A DNA stretch of 45,959 nt from contig OKRB01000094.1 of the NCBI GenBank assembly GCA_900290245.1, positions 18,217-64,175 on the forward strand. The letters are read 5' to 3'. The notes under the pieces were generated by a model that was not told the origin of the DNA, ran no database searches, and was given only the letters and a program-made list of their open reading frames with translations. This document shows positions 1-9,744 of this stretch, in pieces. The position numbers and the translations under genes were made by a program. Position 1 is the first letter of the stretch. Each line of letters opens with the position of its first letter. This DNA comes from Candidatus Sulfuritelmatomonas gaucii. GTDB lineage: Bacteria > Acidobacteriota > Terriglobia > Terriglobales > Acidobacteriaceae.

Positions 1-2088
1 AGCCGCTTCTTAGAGGCGGGTATGCCGCCGCTGGAAGCCGCGCTGACTGGCGCGGGCCAGATCGGCTTCACTATCATGTCGCTGACCGTTTCTCTGATCG
101 CGGTGCTGATCCCGCTGCTGTTCATGGGCGATGTGGTTGGCCGCCTATTTCGCGAATTCGCCGTTACGCTGGCCGTCACCATCGTCATTTCGGCGGTAGT
201 GTCGCTGACCCTGACGCCCATGATGTGCTCCCGCATCCTGCGTCAGAACCCAAAGGAGCAGGAGGGCCGGTTCTATCGCGCATCAGAAAACGCGGTGAAC
301 AAACTGATCGCGTTTTACGGGCGCACGCTGAAAGTGGTGCTTCGCTACCAGCCCATCACCCTGCTGGTGGCCCTGGCCACGTTGATCCTCACGATCGTCC
401 TCTACGTCGAAATTCCCAAGGGGTTTTTCCCGGTTCAGGACACCGGCGTGATCCAGGGCATATCGCAGGCGTCACAGTCCATTTCCTTCGCTGCCATGTC
501 AGAAAGGCAGAAGGAGCTTGCGCAGGTTATCCTCAAGGACCCTGCAGTGGATAACCTGACGTCGTTCATCGGCGCCGACGGCGTGAACACCACGCTAAAT
601 AGCGGGCGCATTTCCATCAACCTGAAGCCCATTGAGGAGCGGCATACCAGCGCCTCCGATGTGATCCGGCGGTTGCAGAGCAACTTGCAGCAGGTGCAAG
701 GCGTTCATTTATACATGCAGCCGGTGCAGGATATTACGGTCGACGACCGTGTCAGCCGGACGCAGTACCAGTACACCCTGGAGGATCCCGATACTGACGA
801 GCTGACGTCGTGGACCAACAAATTCACAGCGCAGCTCGAAAAGCTGCCGGAGCTTGAAGATGTGGCCACGGATCAGCTGACTGGAGCGCGCGCGGTGCAG
901 CTTACGATCGATCGCGTCACTGCTTCGCGGCTTGGCGTTGCACCGACCACGATCGACAACACCCTGTACGACGCTTATGGGCAACGGCAGATCAGCACGT
1001 TGTACACGCAGCTGAACCAATATCATGTTGTGCTCGAAGCAGCGCCTCAGTGGCAGCAGAATCCCGCGAATCTGGGTGATCTCTACATTCAGTCGAATGC
1101 CTCATCGGGGGCCAGCGGAGCCGGCGCCGCGACATCATTTTCCTCATCGGCCTCGGCAGCGGCGGGATCAAACGCTCTGACCACGTCGGTGCGCTATACG
1201 CCATCTTCGCAGGCGGTCAACGCGCCGTCCACGGTGCTGGCCGGCGCCACGGCGGGAGCAGCAACGGCCATCAAGACCACATCGTCAGTAGGCGCCAACG
1301 CCATCCCGCTCAGCGCCTTCACGCAGGTGCGCGACACCACTGAAGCGCTTTCCATCAACCACCAGGGACAGTTCCCGTCGGTCACGGTTTCGTTCAACCT
1401 TGCGCCGCACGCTTCCCTGGGCACAGCGATCAGCGACATCGAAAAGGTCGCCAAAAACCTTCACTTCCCTGCCAGCCTGCAATCCGACTTTCAAGGCACG
1501 GCGGCGTCCTTCCACAATTCGCTTTCCAACGAAGCTCTGCTTATTCTTGCTGCCCTTGTGACCGTCTACATCGTTCTTGGCGTTTTGTATGAGAGCTTCA
1601 TCCATCCGATCACGATTCTTTCGACACTTCCCTCGGCAGGCGTCGGCGCGCTGCTCGCACTGATCCTTTTCCGCCAGGATTTAAATGCTGTCGGCATCAT
1701 AGGAATCATTCTGCTGATCGGCATTGTGAACAAGAACGGCATTCTGATCGTGGACTTCGCCCTGGAAGCCGAGCGGCAGGGCGGCAAGACTTCGACAGAC
1801 GCGATTTACGAGGCCAGCCTTCTGCGCTTCCGCCCGATCATGATGACCACATTGGCAGCCTTGCTGGCCGGGATTCCGCTGGCGGCAGGAACGGGCCTGG
1901 GATCGGAGTTGCGGCGTCCGCTGGGAATCGCCATGGTGGGCGGCCTGTTGCTGAGCCAGTTGCTCACGCTTTACACCACACCAGTGATTTACATCTTCTT
2001 TGACCGGATCGGCCAGCGCTTCATGGGGCACCATATTTCGCGGACGCGCGGCGGCAATCAAACGGAACCCGGCACGGAGAGTGCATGA
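1..2088 (+). CDS. RND efflux pump inner-membrane subunit (MdtB/MuxB-like), 5' truncated
   Basis: The reading frame is open from base 1, and the residues before the first ATG (base 22) continue the family pattern 'xRxLEaGMPPLEAA', so the gene starts upstream of the window; about 695 C-terminal residues are visible of a family total near 1040. It is a proton-driven HAE1-type RND transporter: visible parts include FR(E/N)FAVTLA, a GFFPVQDTG motif and the C-terminal half with IVNKNGILIVDFALEAE, whose Lys matches the AcrB proton-relay Lys940. The Asp pair lies upstream of the window. A Ser/Ala/Thr-rich insert (about bases 1095-1300) interrupts the second periplasmic domain, where relatives have only a short linker before the PLSAF motif. 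The stop overlaps the next RND gene by four bases (ATGA), suggesting translational coupling and a two-subunit pump as in MdtBC. The periplasmic adaptor gene is probably upstream. Confidence 0.93.
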   Translation, partial: SRFLEAGMPPLEAALTGAGQIGFTIMSLTVSLIAVLIPLLFMGDVVGRLFREFAVTLAVTIVISAVVSLTLTPMMCSRILRQNPKEQEGRFYRASENAVNKLIAFYGRTLKVVLRYQPITLLVALATLILTIVLYVEIPKGFFPVQDTGVIQGISQASQSISFAAMSERQKELAQVILKDPAVDNLTSFIGADGVNTTLNSGRISINLKPIEERHTSASDVIRRLQSNLQQVQGVHLYMQPVQDITVDDRVSRTQYQYTLEDPDTDELTSWTNKFTAQLEKLPELEDVATDQLTGARAVQLTIDRVTASRLGVAPTTIDNTLYDAYGQRQISTLYTQLNQYHVVLEAAPQWQQNPANLGDLYIQSNASSGASGAGAATSFSSSASAAAGSNALTTSVRYTPSSQAVNAPSTVLAGATAGAATAIKTTSSVGANAIPLSAFTQVRDTTEALSINHQGQFPSVTVSFNLAPHASLGTAISDIEKVAKNLHFPASLQSDFQGTAASFHNSLSNEALLILAALVTVYIVLGVLYESFIHPITILSTLPSAGVGALLALILFRQDLNAVGIIGIILLIGIVNKNGILIVDFALEAERQGGKTSTDAIYEASLLRFRPIMMTTLAALLAGIPLAAGTGLGSELRRPLGIAMVGGLLLSQLLTLYTTPVIYIFFDRIGQRFMGHHISRTRGGNQTEPGTESA

Positions 2089-5000
2089 ACATCTCGGCCC
2101 CATTTATCCGGCGGCCTGTGGGCACCACGCTCCTTACGGTCGCCGTAGCGATCGCAGGCGGTATTGCATTCGTCGTGCTGCCGGTGGCTCCGCTGCCGCA
2201 GGTGGATTTCCCGACCATCAGCGTGAGCGCCGGACTGCCAGGCGCCAGCGCGCAGATCATGGCGGCGTCAGTGGCCACGCCCCTGGAGCGGCAGTTCAGT
2301 CATATTGCCGGAATCACCGAGATGACATCGTCAAGCTCGTTGGGCTCGACCAACGTGACGATGCAGTTCGACCTGAGCCGCAACATCGACGGAGCCGCAC
2401 GTGATGTGCAGGCCGCGATCAACGCAGCGCGGACGTATCTGCCGGCCAATCTGCCTTCCAATCCAAACTATCGCAAAGTAAATCCGGCTGATGCGCCGAT
2501 CATGATTCTCAGCTTCACCTCGGATAAGTACCCGGTGACGAAGCTGTATGACCTCGCTTCAACCGTCATGGAGCAGAAGCTCTCTCAGATTCAGGGAGTC
2601 GGGCAGGTGGGCGTCCAGGGCGGTGCCACACCAGCTGTGCGTGTCGAGGTCAATCCCACGAAGCTCGAAAGCTTCGGCCTCACGCTCGGTAATATACGGT
2701 CGGTTCTCAGCCTGCAGAACTCGCATGAGCCGAGGGGCCAGCTCTCGGACAACGGAGTTACTGAAGACATTCTCACCAACGATCAGATCTCAGCGGCCGC
2801 AGACTATCGGCCATTGGTTGTCGGCTATCACAACGGCGAGGCGGTCCATCTTTCCGATGTAGCCGATGTTGTGGACTCGGCGCAAGACATCCGGCAGGCC
2901 GGCTACGCAGATGGGAAACGCGCGGTTTTTGTCTTCATCTTCAGGCAGCCCGGCGCCAACATCATTCAGACTGTTGGCCGGGTGCGGGCGCAGCTGCCGT
3001 TTCTTGAGGCAGTGCTTCCTCAAGGTATAGACAGCACGGTAGTCCTCGACCGCACCACGACGATCCGCGCCTCAGTCGATACGGTCTACAAGACGCTCGT
3101 TGGGTCCATCGTCCTGGTGATCCTCGTAGTTTTCCTTTTCCTGCGCAGCCCGCGCGCCACGCTCATTCCCAGCGTGGCGGTTCCTATTTCGCTGATCGGA
3201 ACCTTCGCAGTGATGTACATGCTCGGGTACACGCTCGACAACCTTTCGCTGATGGCTCTGACCATCGCCACGGGGTTTGTGGTCGACGACGCCATTGTGG
3301 TTATGGAGAACATCACGCGCCATCTCGAATCGGGCATGGAGCCATTTGCCGCGGCGATGAAAGGCGCGCGGGAGATTGGATTCACCGTCTTCTCCATCAG
3401 CATGTCCTTGATCGCCGTGTTTATTCCCATCCTGATGATGGGCGGCATCATCGGCCGTCTCTTCCGCGAATTTGCAGTTACGCTTTCGACTGCCATCATC
3501 ATCTCGATGGTGATTTCCCTGACCACGACGCCATGCATGTGCGCGCACGTGTTGAAGCCGCACGCGACCGAAGAAAAGCACAACTGGCTTTTCCGGGCCA
3601 GCGAAAAGACCTTCAACGGCATGATCTCGATTTACCGAAACTCGCTGCTGTGGGTGCTGGACAATCCCGGTTTGACCCTGGTGGTGCTACTTCTCACCAT
3701 CGCGCTTAATTTTCTGGTGATCTTCCGAATCCCGACTGGTTTCTTCCCGCAGCAGGACACCGGCACGATCATGGGCCAGGTACAAGGACCTCAGGACGCT
3801 TCGTTCCCCTTCATGAACTTCTCTGTCGAACAGCTCCTGAAGATTGTCAAGGCTGACCCCGCTGTGGCCCATGCAAACGCTTACGCCGGTCGTGGGAATG
3901 GGGGGTTCATCTACGTAACGCTGAAGGCGCTGGGAAGGCATTGCAATGAGAGCGCGCGGAATTGCGATGAGCGCCAGACATCGGCCATGGACGTGATCAA
4001 TCGCCTTCGGCCAAAAATGAATCGGTTACCCATCGCATCGGCATTTCTGCAGCCGGCCCAGGATCTGCGCATTGGGGGCCGCGGGGGCGGCGCACTCTAT
4101 CAATTCACGATACAGTCTGGAAATATTGATGACCTCGCTCATTGGGGTCCGATCTTGTACCAGAACATGCAGAAACTCCCTGACCTGCAGGACGTGAACA
4201 CCGACCAGCAAAACGGGGGACTGCAGGAGATGCTGAGCTACGATCGAGTCACCGCGGCGCGACTCGGCCAGACGCCGCAATCGCTCGACAGTGCCCTCTG
4301 CAGCGCATTTTGCCAATCAGAAGTCTCAGTCATCTATACGCAGCTCAACCAGTACTACGTCGTCATGGAAGTGGCACCGCAGTACTGGCAGGATCCGTCG
4401 GCACTGAACAACATTTATTTCACCTCTAGCCGGACGTCGTCAGCCGGCCTGAATGTCATCTCGCCGTTGTTCAGCGTGATGAAACCCAACACCAACACCA
4501 CCCCGCTGCAGGTGGGTCACACCGGGCTCTTTCCTTCGGTCACGGTTTCCTTCAACTTGAGAAACGGCGCTTCACTCAGCGATGCGACGCGGGAAGTGAC
4601 CATGATGGAGCAGCGGTTGGGAATGCCCGCCACCGTAACAGGAGCTTTTGCCGGGACCGCGCAGGCCTACCAGCAATCGTTGTCGACGGAATGGATCCTG
4701 GCCCTCACAGCGCTTGCTTCTGTCTTCATCGTGCTCGGCATTTTGTATGAGAGCCTGGTTCATCCGCTGACCATCATCTCAACACTGCCCTCGGCCAGTG
4801 TCGGCGCCATGATCGCGCTGATGCTGTTTCACATGGATTTGAACATCATCTCGATCATCGGGATCATTCTGCTGATCGGCATCGTCAAAAAGAATGCCAT
4901 CATGATGATCGACTTCGCGCTGCAAGCCGAGCGGCTGGAAGGCAAGTCGACGCGCGAAGCGATCTTCCAGGCATGCCTGTTACGTTTCCGGCCAATCATG

Positions 5001-5234
5001 ATGACTACCATGTCTGCCATTTGCGGTGCCCTGCCGCTGGCCTTTGGAAATGGGACCGGATCGGAATTGCGCAAACCACTGGGCATCACAATTGTCGGTG
5101 GATTGGTTTTGAGCCAGTTGCTCACGCTGTATACCACGCCGGTCATTTACCTGATGATGGATCGCTTGCGGCTGCGCGCGCTCGGCCGCACGCATGACTC
5201 GCTTCCGGCGACGGCGGAAGGGACTGCGTCGTAA
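2085..5234 (+). CDS. RND efflux pump inner-membrane subunit (MdtC/MuxC-like)
   Basis: Full-length HAE1-family RND transporter of 1049 residues. It begins with the typical MNISAPFIRRPVGTTLL first helix. The proton-relay residues are present: GFVVDDAIVVMEN (the Asp pair of TM4) and IVKKNAIMMIDFA (Lys of TM10). The ATG overlaps the previous stop by four bases. The tandem arrangement with a second, different RND gene and a following NodT gene matches MdtBC/MuxBC pumps, which work as heterotrimers exporting drugs or bile-salt-like compounds; the substrate here cannot be read from sequence. Unusual: four cysteines in periplasmic loops, as C-x6-C around residues 620 and 627 in a small insertion, and C-x3-C around residues 739 and 743, where the upstream paralogue has Tyr and Gly. 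These could form disulfides in the periplasm. Confidence 0.96.
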   Translation: MNISAPFIRRPVGTTLLTVAVAIAGGIAFVVLPVAPLPQVDFPTISVSAGLPGASAQIMAASVATPLERQFSHIAGITEMTSSSSLGSTNVTMQFDLSRNIDGAARDVQAAINAARTYLPANLPSNPNYRKVNPADAPIMILSFTSDKYPVTKLYDLASTVMEQKLSQIQGVGQVGVQGGATPAVRVEVNPTKLESFGLTLGNIRSVLSLQNSHEPRGQLSDNGVTEDILTNDQISAAADYRPLVVGYHNGEAVHLSDVADVVDSAQDIRQAGYADGKRAVFVFIFRQPGANIIQTVGRVRAQLPFLEAVLPQGIDSTVVLDRTTTIRASVDTVYKTLVGSIVLVILVVFLFLRSPRATLIPSVAVPISLIGTFAVMYMLGYTLDNLSLMALTIATGFVVDDAIVVMENITRHLESGMEPFAAAMKGAREIGFTVFSISMSLIAVFIPILMMGGIIGRLFREFAVTLSTAIIISMVISLTTTPCMCAHVLKPHATEEKHNWLFRASEKTFNGMISIYRNSLLWVLDNPGLTLVVLLLTIALNFLVIFRIPTGFFPQQDTGTIMGQVQGPQDASFPFMNFSVEQLLKIVKADPAVAHANAYAGRGNGGFIYVTLKALGRHCNESARNCDERQTSAMDVINRLRPKMNRLPIASAFLQPAQDLRIGGRGGGALYQFTIQSGNIDDLAHWGPILYQNMQKLPDLQDVNTDQQNGGLQEMLSYDRVTAARLGQTPQSLDSALCSAFCQSEVSVIYTQLNQYYVVMEVAPQYWQDPSALNNIYFTSSRTSSAGLNVISPLFSVMKPNTNTTPLQVGHTGLFPSVTVSFNLRNGASLSDATREVTMMEQRLGMPATVTGAFAGTAQAYQQSLSTEWILALTALASVFIVLGILYESLVHPLTIISTLPSASVGAMIALMLFHMDLNIISIIGIILLIGIVKKNAIMMIDFALQAERLEGKSTREAIFQACLLRFRPIMMTTMSAICGALPLAFGNGTGSELRKPLGITIVGGLVLSQLLTLYTTPVIYLMMDRLRLRALGRTHDSLPATAEGTAS

Positions 5235-5254
5235 ATCTCAAAAGGATATCGACC

Positions 5255-6778
5255 ATGCTTAAGCTGAAGAACCGAATGCCGATTTCATTTTCCGCAAGCA
5301 TGTTTGCTTCGCTTGTTCTGCTTGGCGGGTGCCGCGTCGGGCCGCCCTATCATGCGCCCGCTCCGCCGGCGGTGACCGCTCCAAATTACAAGGAGTCCAC
5401 GGTCAACTTCCACGACACCGGCGGATGGAAGGTGGCCAGTCCGCAGGACGCCATGATTCGCGGCAACTGGTGGGAGGTCTTCAACGAGCCCGAGCTCAAC
5501 GCACTGGAAGAACAGCTCAATGTGAATAACGAAACCCTGAAAGAAGATTTCCAGAATTACATGGCGGCTCGCGCAGTCATTGCCGAGGCACGTTCGCTGT
5601 ATTGGCCGACCATCACGGCAAGTCCATCGTGGAACCGTTCGAAAACCTCGGCTAACCAGCGCATCACTTCAACGGCCACGACGGGAAACACCACGAGCCT
5701 GTGGAACCTGCCGATCGACGTGTCATGGACGCCCGACTTCTGGGGAAAGATCCGCAACGAGGTGCACGAAGCGCAATATGCGGCGCAGGTGAGCGCCGCC
5801 GATCTCCAGGTGGAAAAGCTCACCGAACAAGCAAGCCTGGCCAATTACTTCTTTGAGATTCGCGGCCAGGACATGCTGGAGCAGATCCTGAAAGAAACCG
5901 TTGCGGCAGACCAGAGATCCCTCGACTATAACCAGGCCCAGTTCGACACCGGCGTCGGAGATTACATCTCGGTGGCCGAGGCCAAGACCACGCTGGAGGC
6001 CGCGGAGGCTGCCGAGGTGAACGTTGGTTTGCTGCGTGCGCAATACGAACATGCCATTGCAGTGCTGCTGGGCAAGGCGCCGAGCGATTTTTCCATTCCC
6101 GAAAGGCCAATGGTCTATACGCCTCCTCCCATCCCCACCGGCGTGCCGTCACAATTGGCCGAGCGCAGGCCAGATGTCGCCGCCGCGGAGCGCACGCTGG
6201 CCCAGGAGAACGCAGTGATCGGTATCGGTTATGGCGCATTCTTCCCCCAGGTGACCATCTCGGCCAGCGGTGGATTTGAGTCGGCCACGTTTAAGCATCT
6301 CTTCGATATAGACAGTCGCACCTGGTCCGTCGGTCCATCCATTTCGCAGGTGCTTTTTAACGGCTTCCTCTATCGCGCTGAGCTCCACCAGTACGTTGCT
6401 CAATACAACGCCGACGTCGCCATCTATCGTCAGTCGGTGCTCGTCGCGTTTCAGCAGGTGGAGGATGCGCTCGCGGCCACTCGAGTCTATTCGCAACAGA
6501 TTCTACGGCAGCAGCAGGCGGTGAAAGATGCGCAGGATTATCTGAATCTGGAGTTAGTCCGTTACAACACCGGCGTCGACCCGTATGTTGACGTGGTGAT
6601 TGCCCAGACCACCCTGCTCACGAATCAGGAGACGTTAAACGCACTCGAGGTGAATGAGATGACTTCGTCGGTCGACCTCGTGCAGACTTTGGGAGGAGGC
6701 TGGGACCGGACACAGCTTCCCACGCCTGAGCAGGCCGGCGCCAAGACAACCAACGCGGACTATCAGCTGCAGCAGTAG
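5255..6778 (+). CDS. Outer-membrane efflux lipoprotein, NodT/OprM family
   Basis: 507-residue outer-membrane factor, the exit channel for the RND pump encoded just upstream (20-bp gap, with an AAAGGAT ribosome site). The N terminus is a lipoprotein signal with lipobox LLGGC (Cys about residue 26) followed by RVGPPY, the hallmark start of NodT-family proteins. Two OEP repeats follow; the line AERRPDVAAAERTLAQENA in the middle and the C-terminal RYNTGVDPYVDV are typical of the periplasmic helical barrel. Length is normal for the family (about 470-510). Together with the two RND genes it supplies two parts of a tripartite pump; the membrane-fusion adaptor is not in the window. Expression is presumably by read-through from the RND genes, as no separate promoter was seen. 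Confidence 0.95.
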   Translation: MLKLKNRMPISFSASMFASLVLLGGCRVGPPYHAPAPPAVTAPNYKESTVNFHDTGGWKVASPQDAMIRGNWWEVFNEPELNALEEQLNVNNETLKEDFQNYMAARAVIAEARSLYWPTITASPSWNRSKTSANQRITSTATTGNTTSLWNLPIDVSWTPDFWGKIRNEVHEAQYAAQVSAADLQVEKLTEQASLANYFFEIRGQDMLEQILKETVAADQRSLDYNQAQFDTGVGDYISVAEAKTTLEAAEAAEVNVGLLRAQYEHAIAVLLGKAPSDFSIPERPMVYTPPPIPTGVPSQLAERRPDVAAAERTLAQENAVIGIGYGAFFPQVTISASGGFESATFKHLFDIDSRTWSVGPSISQVLFNGFLYRAELHQYVAQYNADVAIYRQSVLVAFQQVEDALAATRVYSQQILRQQQAVKDAQDYLNLELVRYNTGVDPYVDVVIAQTTLLTNQETLNALEVNEMTSSVDLVQTLGGGWDRTQLPTPEQAGAKTTNADYQLQQ

Positions 6779-6784
6779 CGATCC

Positions 6785-6861
6785 AGCTTTCAGCCTTTAG
6801 CTTTCCGCACGAATTCAAGCAAAGAAAGGCTTCGGGCTGACGACTGATAGCTGAGGGCTGT
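6785..6861. repeat. Heptanucleotide array A (two inverted arms)
   Basis: Between the converging stops at 6778 and 6864. The left arm (6785-6805) is AGCTTTC, AGCCTTT, AGCTTTC. The right arm (6834-6861) is GGGCTGA, CGACTGA, TAGCTGA, GGGCTGT, the same motif read on the other strand. The two arms could fold into an imperfect hairpin. No coding function. Confidence 0.8.
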
Positions 6862-6863
6862 CA

Positions 6864-7127
6864 TCACTGCGCCAGGCGGTAGCAGATGTTTTCGCCGTCC
6901 AGGCGATATTCGGCGGAGCAGACGTCGCCGCCGCAGATGATCGTCTCGCCACCATACAGTTGACGACGCGTAATCAGACCCAGCGTGCCGCAGCGCGGGC
7001 ACGACATCACGGCAACATACGGATTTTGCGCCTGACCCAGTTTGGCCTGGTTCTCCAGCATGAAGATCGTTCCTGGGTCCATCTTTTCAGGGATCCACTC
7101 TTCCAGAAATTGCAAGTCGGCTGACAT
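6864..7127 (-). CDS. Small Cys-rich (zinc-ribbon-like) protein of unknown function
   Basis: 87-residue protein. The frame is open further upstream, but the ATG at 7127 is chosen because GGAGGG precedes it by about four bases, and the upstream extension looks non-coding. The N-terminal half is acidic and helical (MSADLQFLEEWIPEKMDPGT). The C-terminal half has C-P-R-C-G, then about 20 residues later C-G-G-D-V-C-S, a C-x2-C...C-x4-C pattern compatible with a zinc ribbon, although no family was recognised. No signal peptide, so probably cytoplasmic. It lies downstream of the lytic transglycosylase gene on the same strand with a 140-bp gap and could be co-transcribed. It may be a small nucleic-acid-binding or regulatory protein; that is a guess. 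Confidence 0.7.
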   Translation of the reverse strand: MSADLQFLEEWIPEKMDPGTIFMLENQAKLGQAQNPYVAVMSCPRCGTLGLITRRQLYGGETIICGGDVCSAEYRLDGENICYRLAQ

Positions 7128-7267
7128 CGTTCCCTCCAGGACTGATGTAACCGAGCCGCGACCCTGTTGCCGCCCGGCTCCGTTGTAATTCAACAGCAGG
7201 CTGCGAACGTCATAAATGACTTTGATGCCCCCGGTCAAGCCCCGTGTTGCCGGGTGAACCGCTGAAG

Positions 7268-9700
7268 TCAATCATGGCTTGGGGTTGACGAAGGGGATTC
7301 TCCTTGCCCAGCCAAAGCCGGATTGCCTGATTTGGACGCCGTCTTTTCTACTTCACCGTGCAAACGCGCAAAGTTGTCGATCGCCTTGTAAGTTTCCTCA
7401 TTGCGCAAGATGGCCTCGACATACTCGCGTGTTTCCGTGAATGGAATGGACTCCACAAACTCGTCGATGCCGGAATACGGACCGGCCGCCTGCCAATCGG
7501 TAACGCGGTTATCGCCAGCATCGTAGGCAGCCAATGCATACTCCTGCACGCCGCCGAATTTGTCGAGCGTTTGCCGCAGATAACGGGTTCCGAGGCGGAT
7601 GTTCATCACCGGGTCGAGCAACTGAAAAGTCTGGAAATGCTCGATTCCTTCCTCACGCGCCAGTCTGCGGCCCACCGACGGAAGCAATTGCATGAGGCCA
7701 AAGGCGTCCTTATTGGAGATGGCAGAAGGATTGAATTCAGACTCCTGGCGGATCAGCGAGGCCACCAGGTAGGGATCAAGGTTGTTTTTGACCGATTCAG
7801 CCTGGATCGTGGTCCACCATTCTTCGGGAAAGAGAATCCGCCAATAGGCGAGCGGAATGGATGCGATGGGCGCCGAAGCGGCGCTCGGCAGCGCCCGCTT
7901 GAGCGCACGCACGGCTCGGAACGTCTCGCCGTACGAAGAATAGATCTGCGCTTCCGCCAGCGCGCTCCACGAGGACGAATCGGGATCGGCCTTGATCTCG
8001 CGCGCGATGTATTCATTCAAGCCTGCGTTGGCCAGCAACCGCGCCTTTGCCAAATGCGGGCTGTCCTCAGGAAACGTGTCGACGAGATGGGGTATGGCCA
8101 GGGGCTGGAAACGATCCAGATCAGCAGCCGACGCCGGCTGCGTTGCACCTAGCTCAGAGAGCCGCGCGCGCGACATCTGCGCATAAAAGAAGTGCTGGTA
8201 GACGCGAACAATCGTGCGGTAGTTGGCCGCGGCCCGCGCGGGATCACGGTCCTGCGTCTCATAGAGGCGCCCGCGCCAATAGAGTGCCGACACGGTTTCC
8301 GCCGCGGTGGGATAAAGCCGTATCTGTTCGTCGAAGATGCGCGCGGCGTCGCTGTATTGTCCGAGCCGATAGCTCAGCCAGCCCGAGCGCCAGTGCGAGG
8401 CAGCCGCGTTCTTGTCTTCAGGAAAGCGCGTGGCCAGCTCGCCGTAATACTGGATGGCTTTGGCGTAGTCGTGCTGCAGCAGATACATGTTGCCGCTGGA
8501 AAACAGCGCATCCGCGAGCCACAGGCTATGAGGAAAGCGCGTCTCCATCTCGGAGACGATGCGCTGCTGATCGGCTGAATCATTGCGATCGCGGGCCAGC
8601 TCCATCAACAGGTCCAGGCGCCGCGCGCCGTTTTCGTCATTGGTGTCAGGCAGCCCCTGCACCTGGGCCGGAGTCAGCCGTTTCAGCTTCAACTGGCAGG
8701 CAGCCTCTGACACCTGAAAGCTTTCACGGGTCTGATTGTCGAGGACCGGCTCTTGCGCCAGAGCGCGAAACTGGTCGGCAGCTTCGGCGTAGCGTCCCGC
8801 GTTGTAATAGGCATCGCCCAGGCTGCGCAGCTCAGTGATGGTGAGCGTCGACTCAACGCCCATCTGCGTCAGTCGGGCGCGCGCCGTTTGCGCTTCCTGG
8901 CTCAAGGGGTGTGCGAGCAGGAGGCGTTTGAAGGTGCTTTCTGCCGTCTGCTGCTGGCCGAGCGCGAACTCCACCTGGCCCTCGGCGAGCTGGTAGCCGG
9001 GCCGGCTCACCGCATCGGTCTCCTCGGCCGCCGCCAGAACCTTTCGCGCACCCTCGGTATTGTTCATGGCCAGCAGGACATTGGCCTCCAGCTCTGGAGC
9101 CTCATCATCGAAGATGCTTTCAGGGTAACGATCGGTAAAGCCGCGCAGGATTGCCTCGGCGGCGGGATCAGTGCCGGCCTCGTGATACGCCTCTGCGGCC
9201 AGAAAATCCGCGTAATCGCCCAGCTCTCCATCGTCGCGCCGGGCCTGAGACAATCCGGATTCCGCCTCGACGTACCGCTTGTCGAGCAGGTAAGCGTGCC
9301 CCAGGGCGAGGTACGCCGCGGCGGCAGCATCGCCAGTGTGGCTGCGCGCATAAGCGGTCACCGCGGCGTAGCCCTCGGGCGTGCGCATGGTCGCCAACTG
9401 CTGCGCCATGGGCTGTAGCTCCTTTGAGGCGACAAAGGCTCGCCTGATCCTTGCCGTATGCGCGATTCTCGACGCACGGCTCGAATGGTGAACCGGCTTG
9501 TGTTTCGCAGATGGTTTGCGGGTTGGCTCTGACTTTTTGGTCGGCGTTGCCTTGGAGCCGCTGGAACTCAGCGGGCTTGCAGCCGGGGCAACTTGAGGCT
9601 GCGCGGCAATTGTCCACCGAACCAAGAGCAACACGAGCAGAATCGTTACGGCCCGGAGCGCCGAACGAAAGAAAGTAATCAGGGAAGTTGACCCAAGCAT
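7268..9700 (-). CDS. Lytic murein transglycosylase, Slt70-like, with TPR superhelix
   Basis: 810-residue periplasmic muramidase. The N terminus is a signal peptide (FFRSALRAVTILLVLLLVRWTIAAQ) followed by a Pro/Ser/Lys-rich linker. Residues of about 100-600 are helical TPR-like repeats (for example the Y-x-A-I-x-Y-Y-G-E-L and A-A-D-Q-F-R-A-L units), matching the doughnut-shaped superhelix of Slt70. The catalytic SLT domain is at about 635-790: the QESEFNP motif carries the catalytic Glu (about 653), followed by GLMQLLP and the ALAAYDAGDNRV motif, with Asp where most relatives have Asn (AAYNAG). The enzyme cleaves peptidoglycan glycan strands to 1,6-anhydromuropeptides for wall turnover. Start at ATG 9700, with GTGGA just upstream. 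Divergent from the ECF sigma gene. Confidence 0.93.
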   Translation of the reverse strand: MLGSTSLITFFRSALRAVTILLVLLLVRWTIAAQPQVAPAASPLSSSGSKATPTKKSEPTRKPSAKHKPVHHSSRASRIAHTARIRRAFVASKELQPMAQQLATMRTPEGYAAVTAYARSHTGDAAAAAYLALGHAYLLDKRYVEAESGLSQARRDDGELGDYADFLAAEAYHEAGTDPAAEAILRGFTDRYPESIFDDEAPELEANVLLAMNNTEGARKVLAAAEETDAVSRPGYQLAEGQVEFALGQQQTAESTFKRLLLAHPLSQEAQTARARLTQMGVESTLTITELRSLGDAYYNAGRYAEAADQFRALAQEPVLDNQTRESFQVSEAACQLKLKRLTPAQVQGLPDTNDENGARRLDLLMELARDRNDSADQQRIVSEMETRFPHSLWLADALFSSGNMYLLQHDYAKAIQYYGELATRFPEDKNAAASHWRSGWLSYRLGQYSDAARIFDEQIRLYPTAAETVSALYWRGRLYETQDRDPARAAANYRTIVRVYQHFFYAQMSRARLSELGATQPASAADLDRFQPLAIPHLVDTFPEDSPHLAKARLLANAGLNEYIAREIKADPDSSSWSALAEAQIYSSYGETFRAVRALKRALPSAASAPIASIPLAYWRILFPEEWWTTIQAESVKNNLDPYLVASLIRQESEFNPSAISNKDAFGLMQLLPSVGRRLAREEGIEHFQTFQLLDPVMNIRLGTRYLRQTLDKFGGVQEYALAAYDAGDNRVTDWQAAGPYSGIDEFVESIPFTETREYVEAILRNEETYKAIDNFARLHGEVEKTASKSGNPALAGQGESPSSTPSHD

Positions 9701-9744
9701 AATTCCACTTTATTCCGAATTAGACGCAAACGGTGTGATCAATG

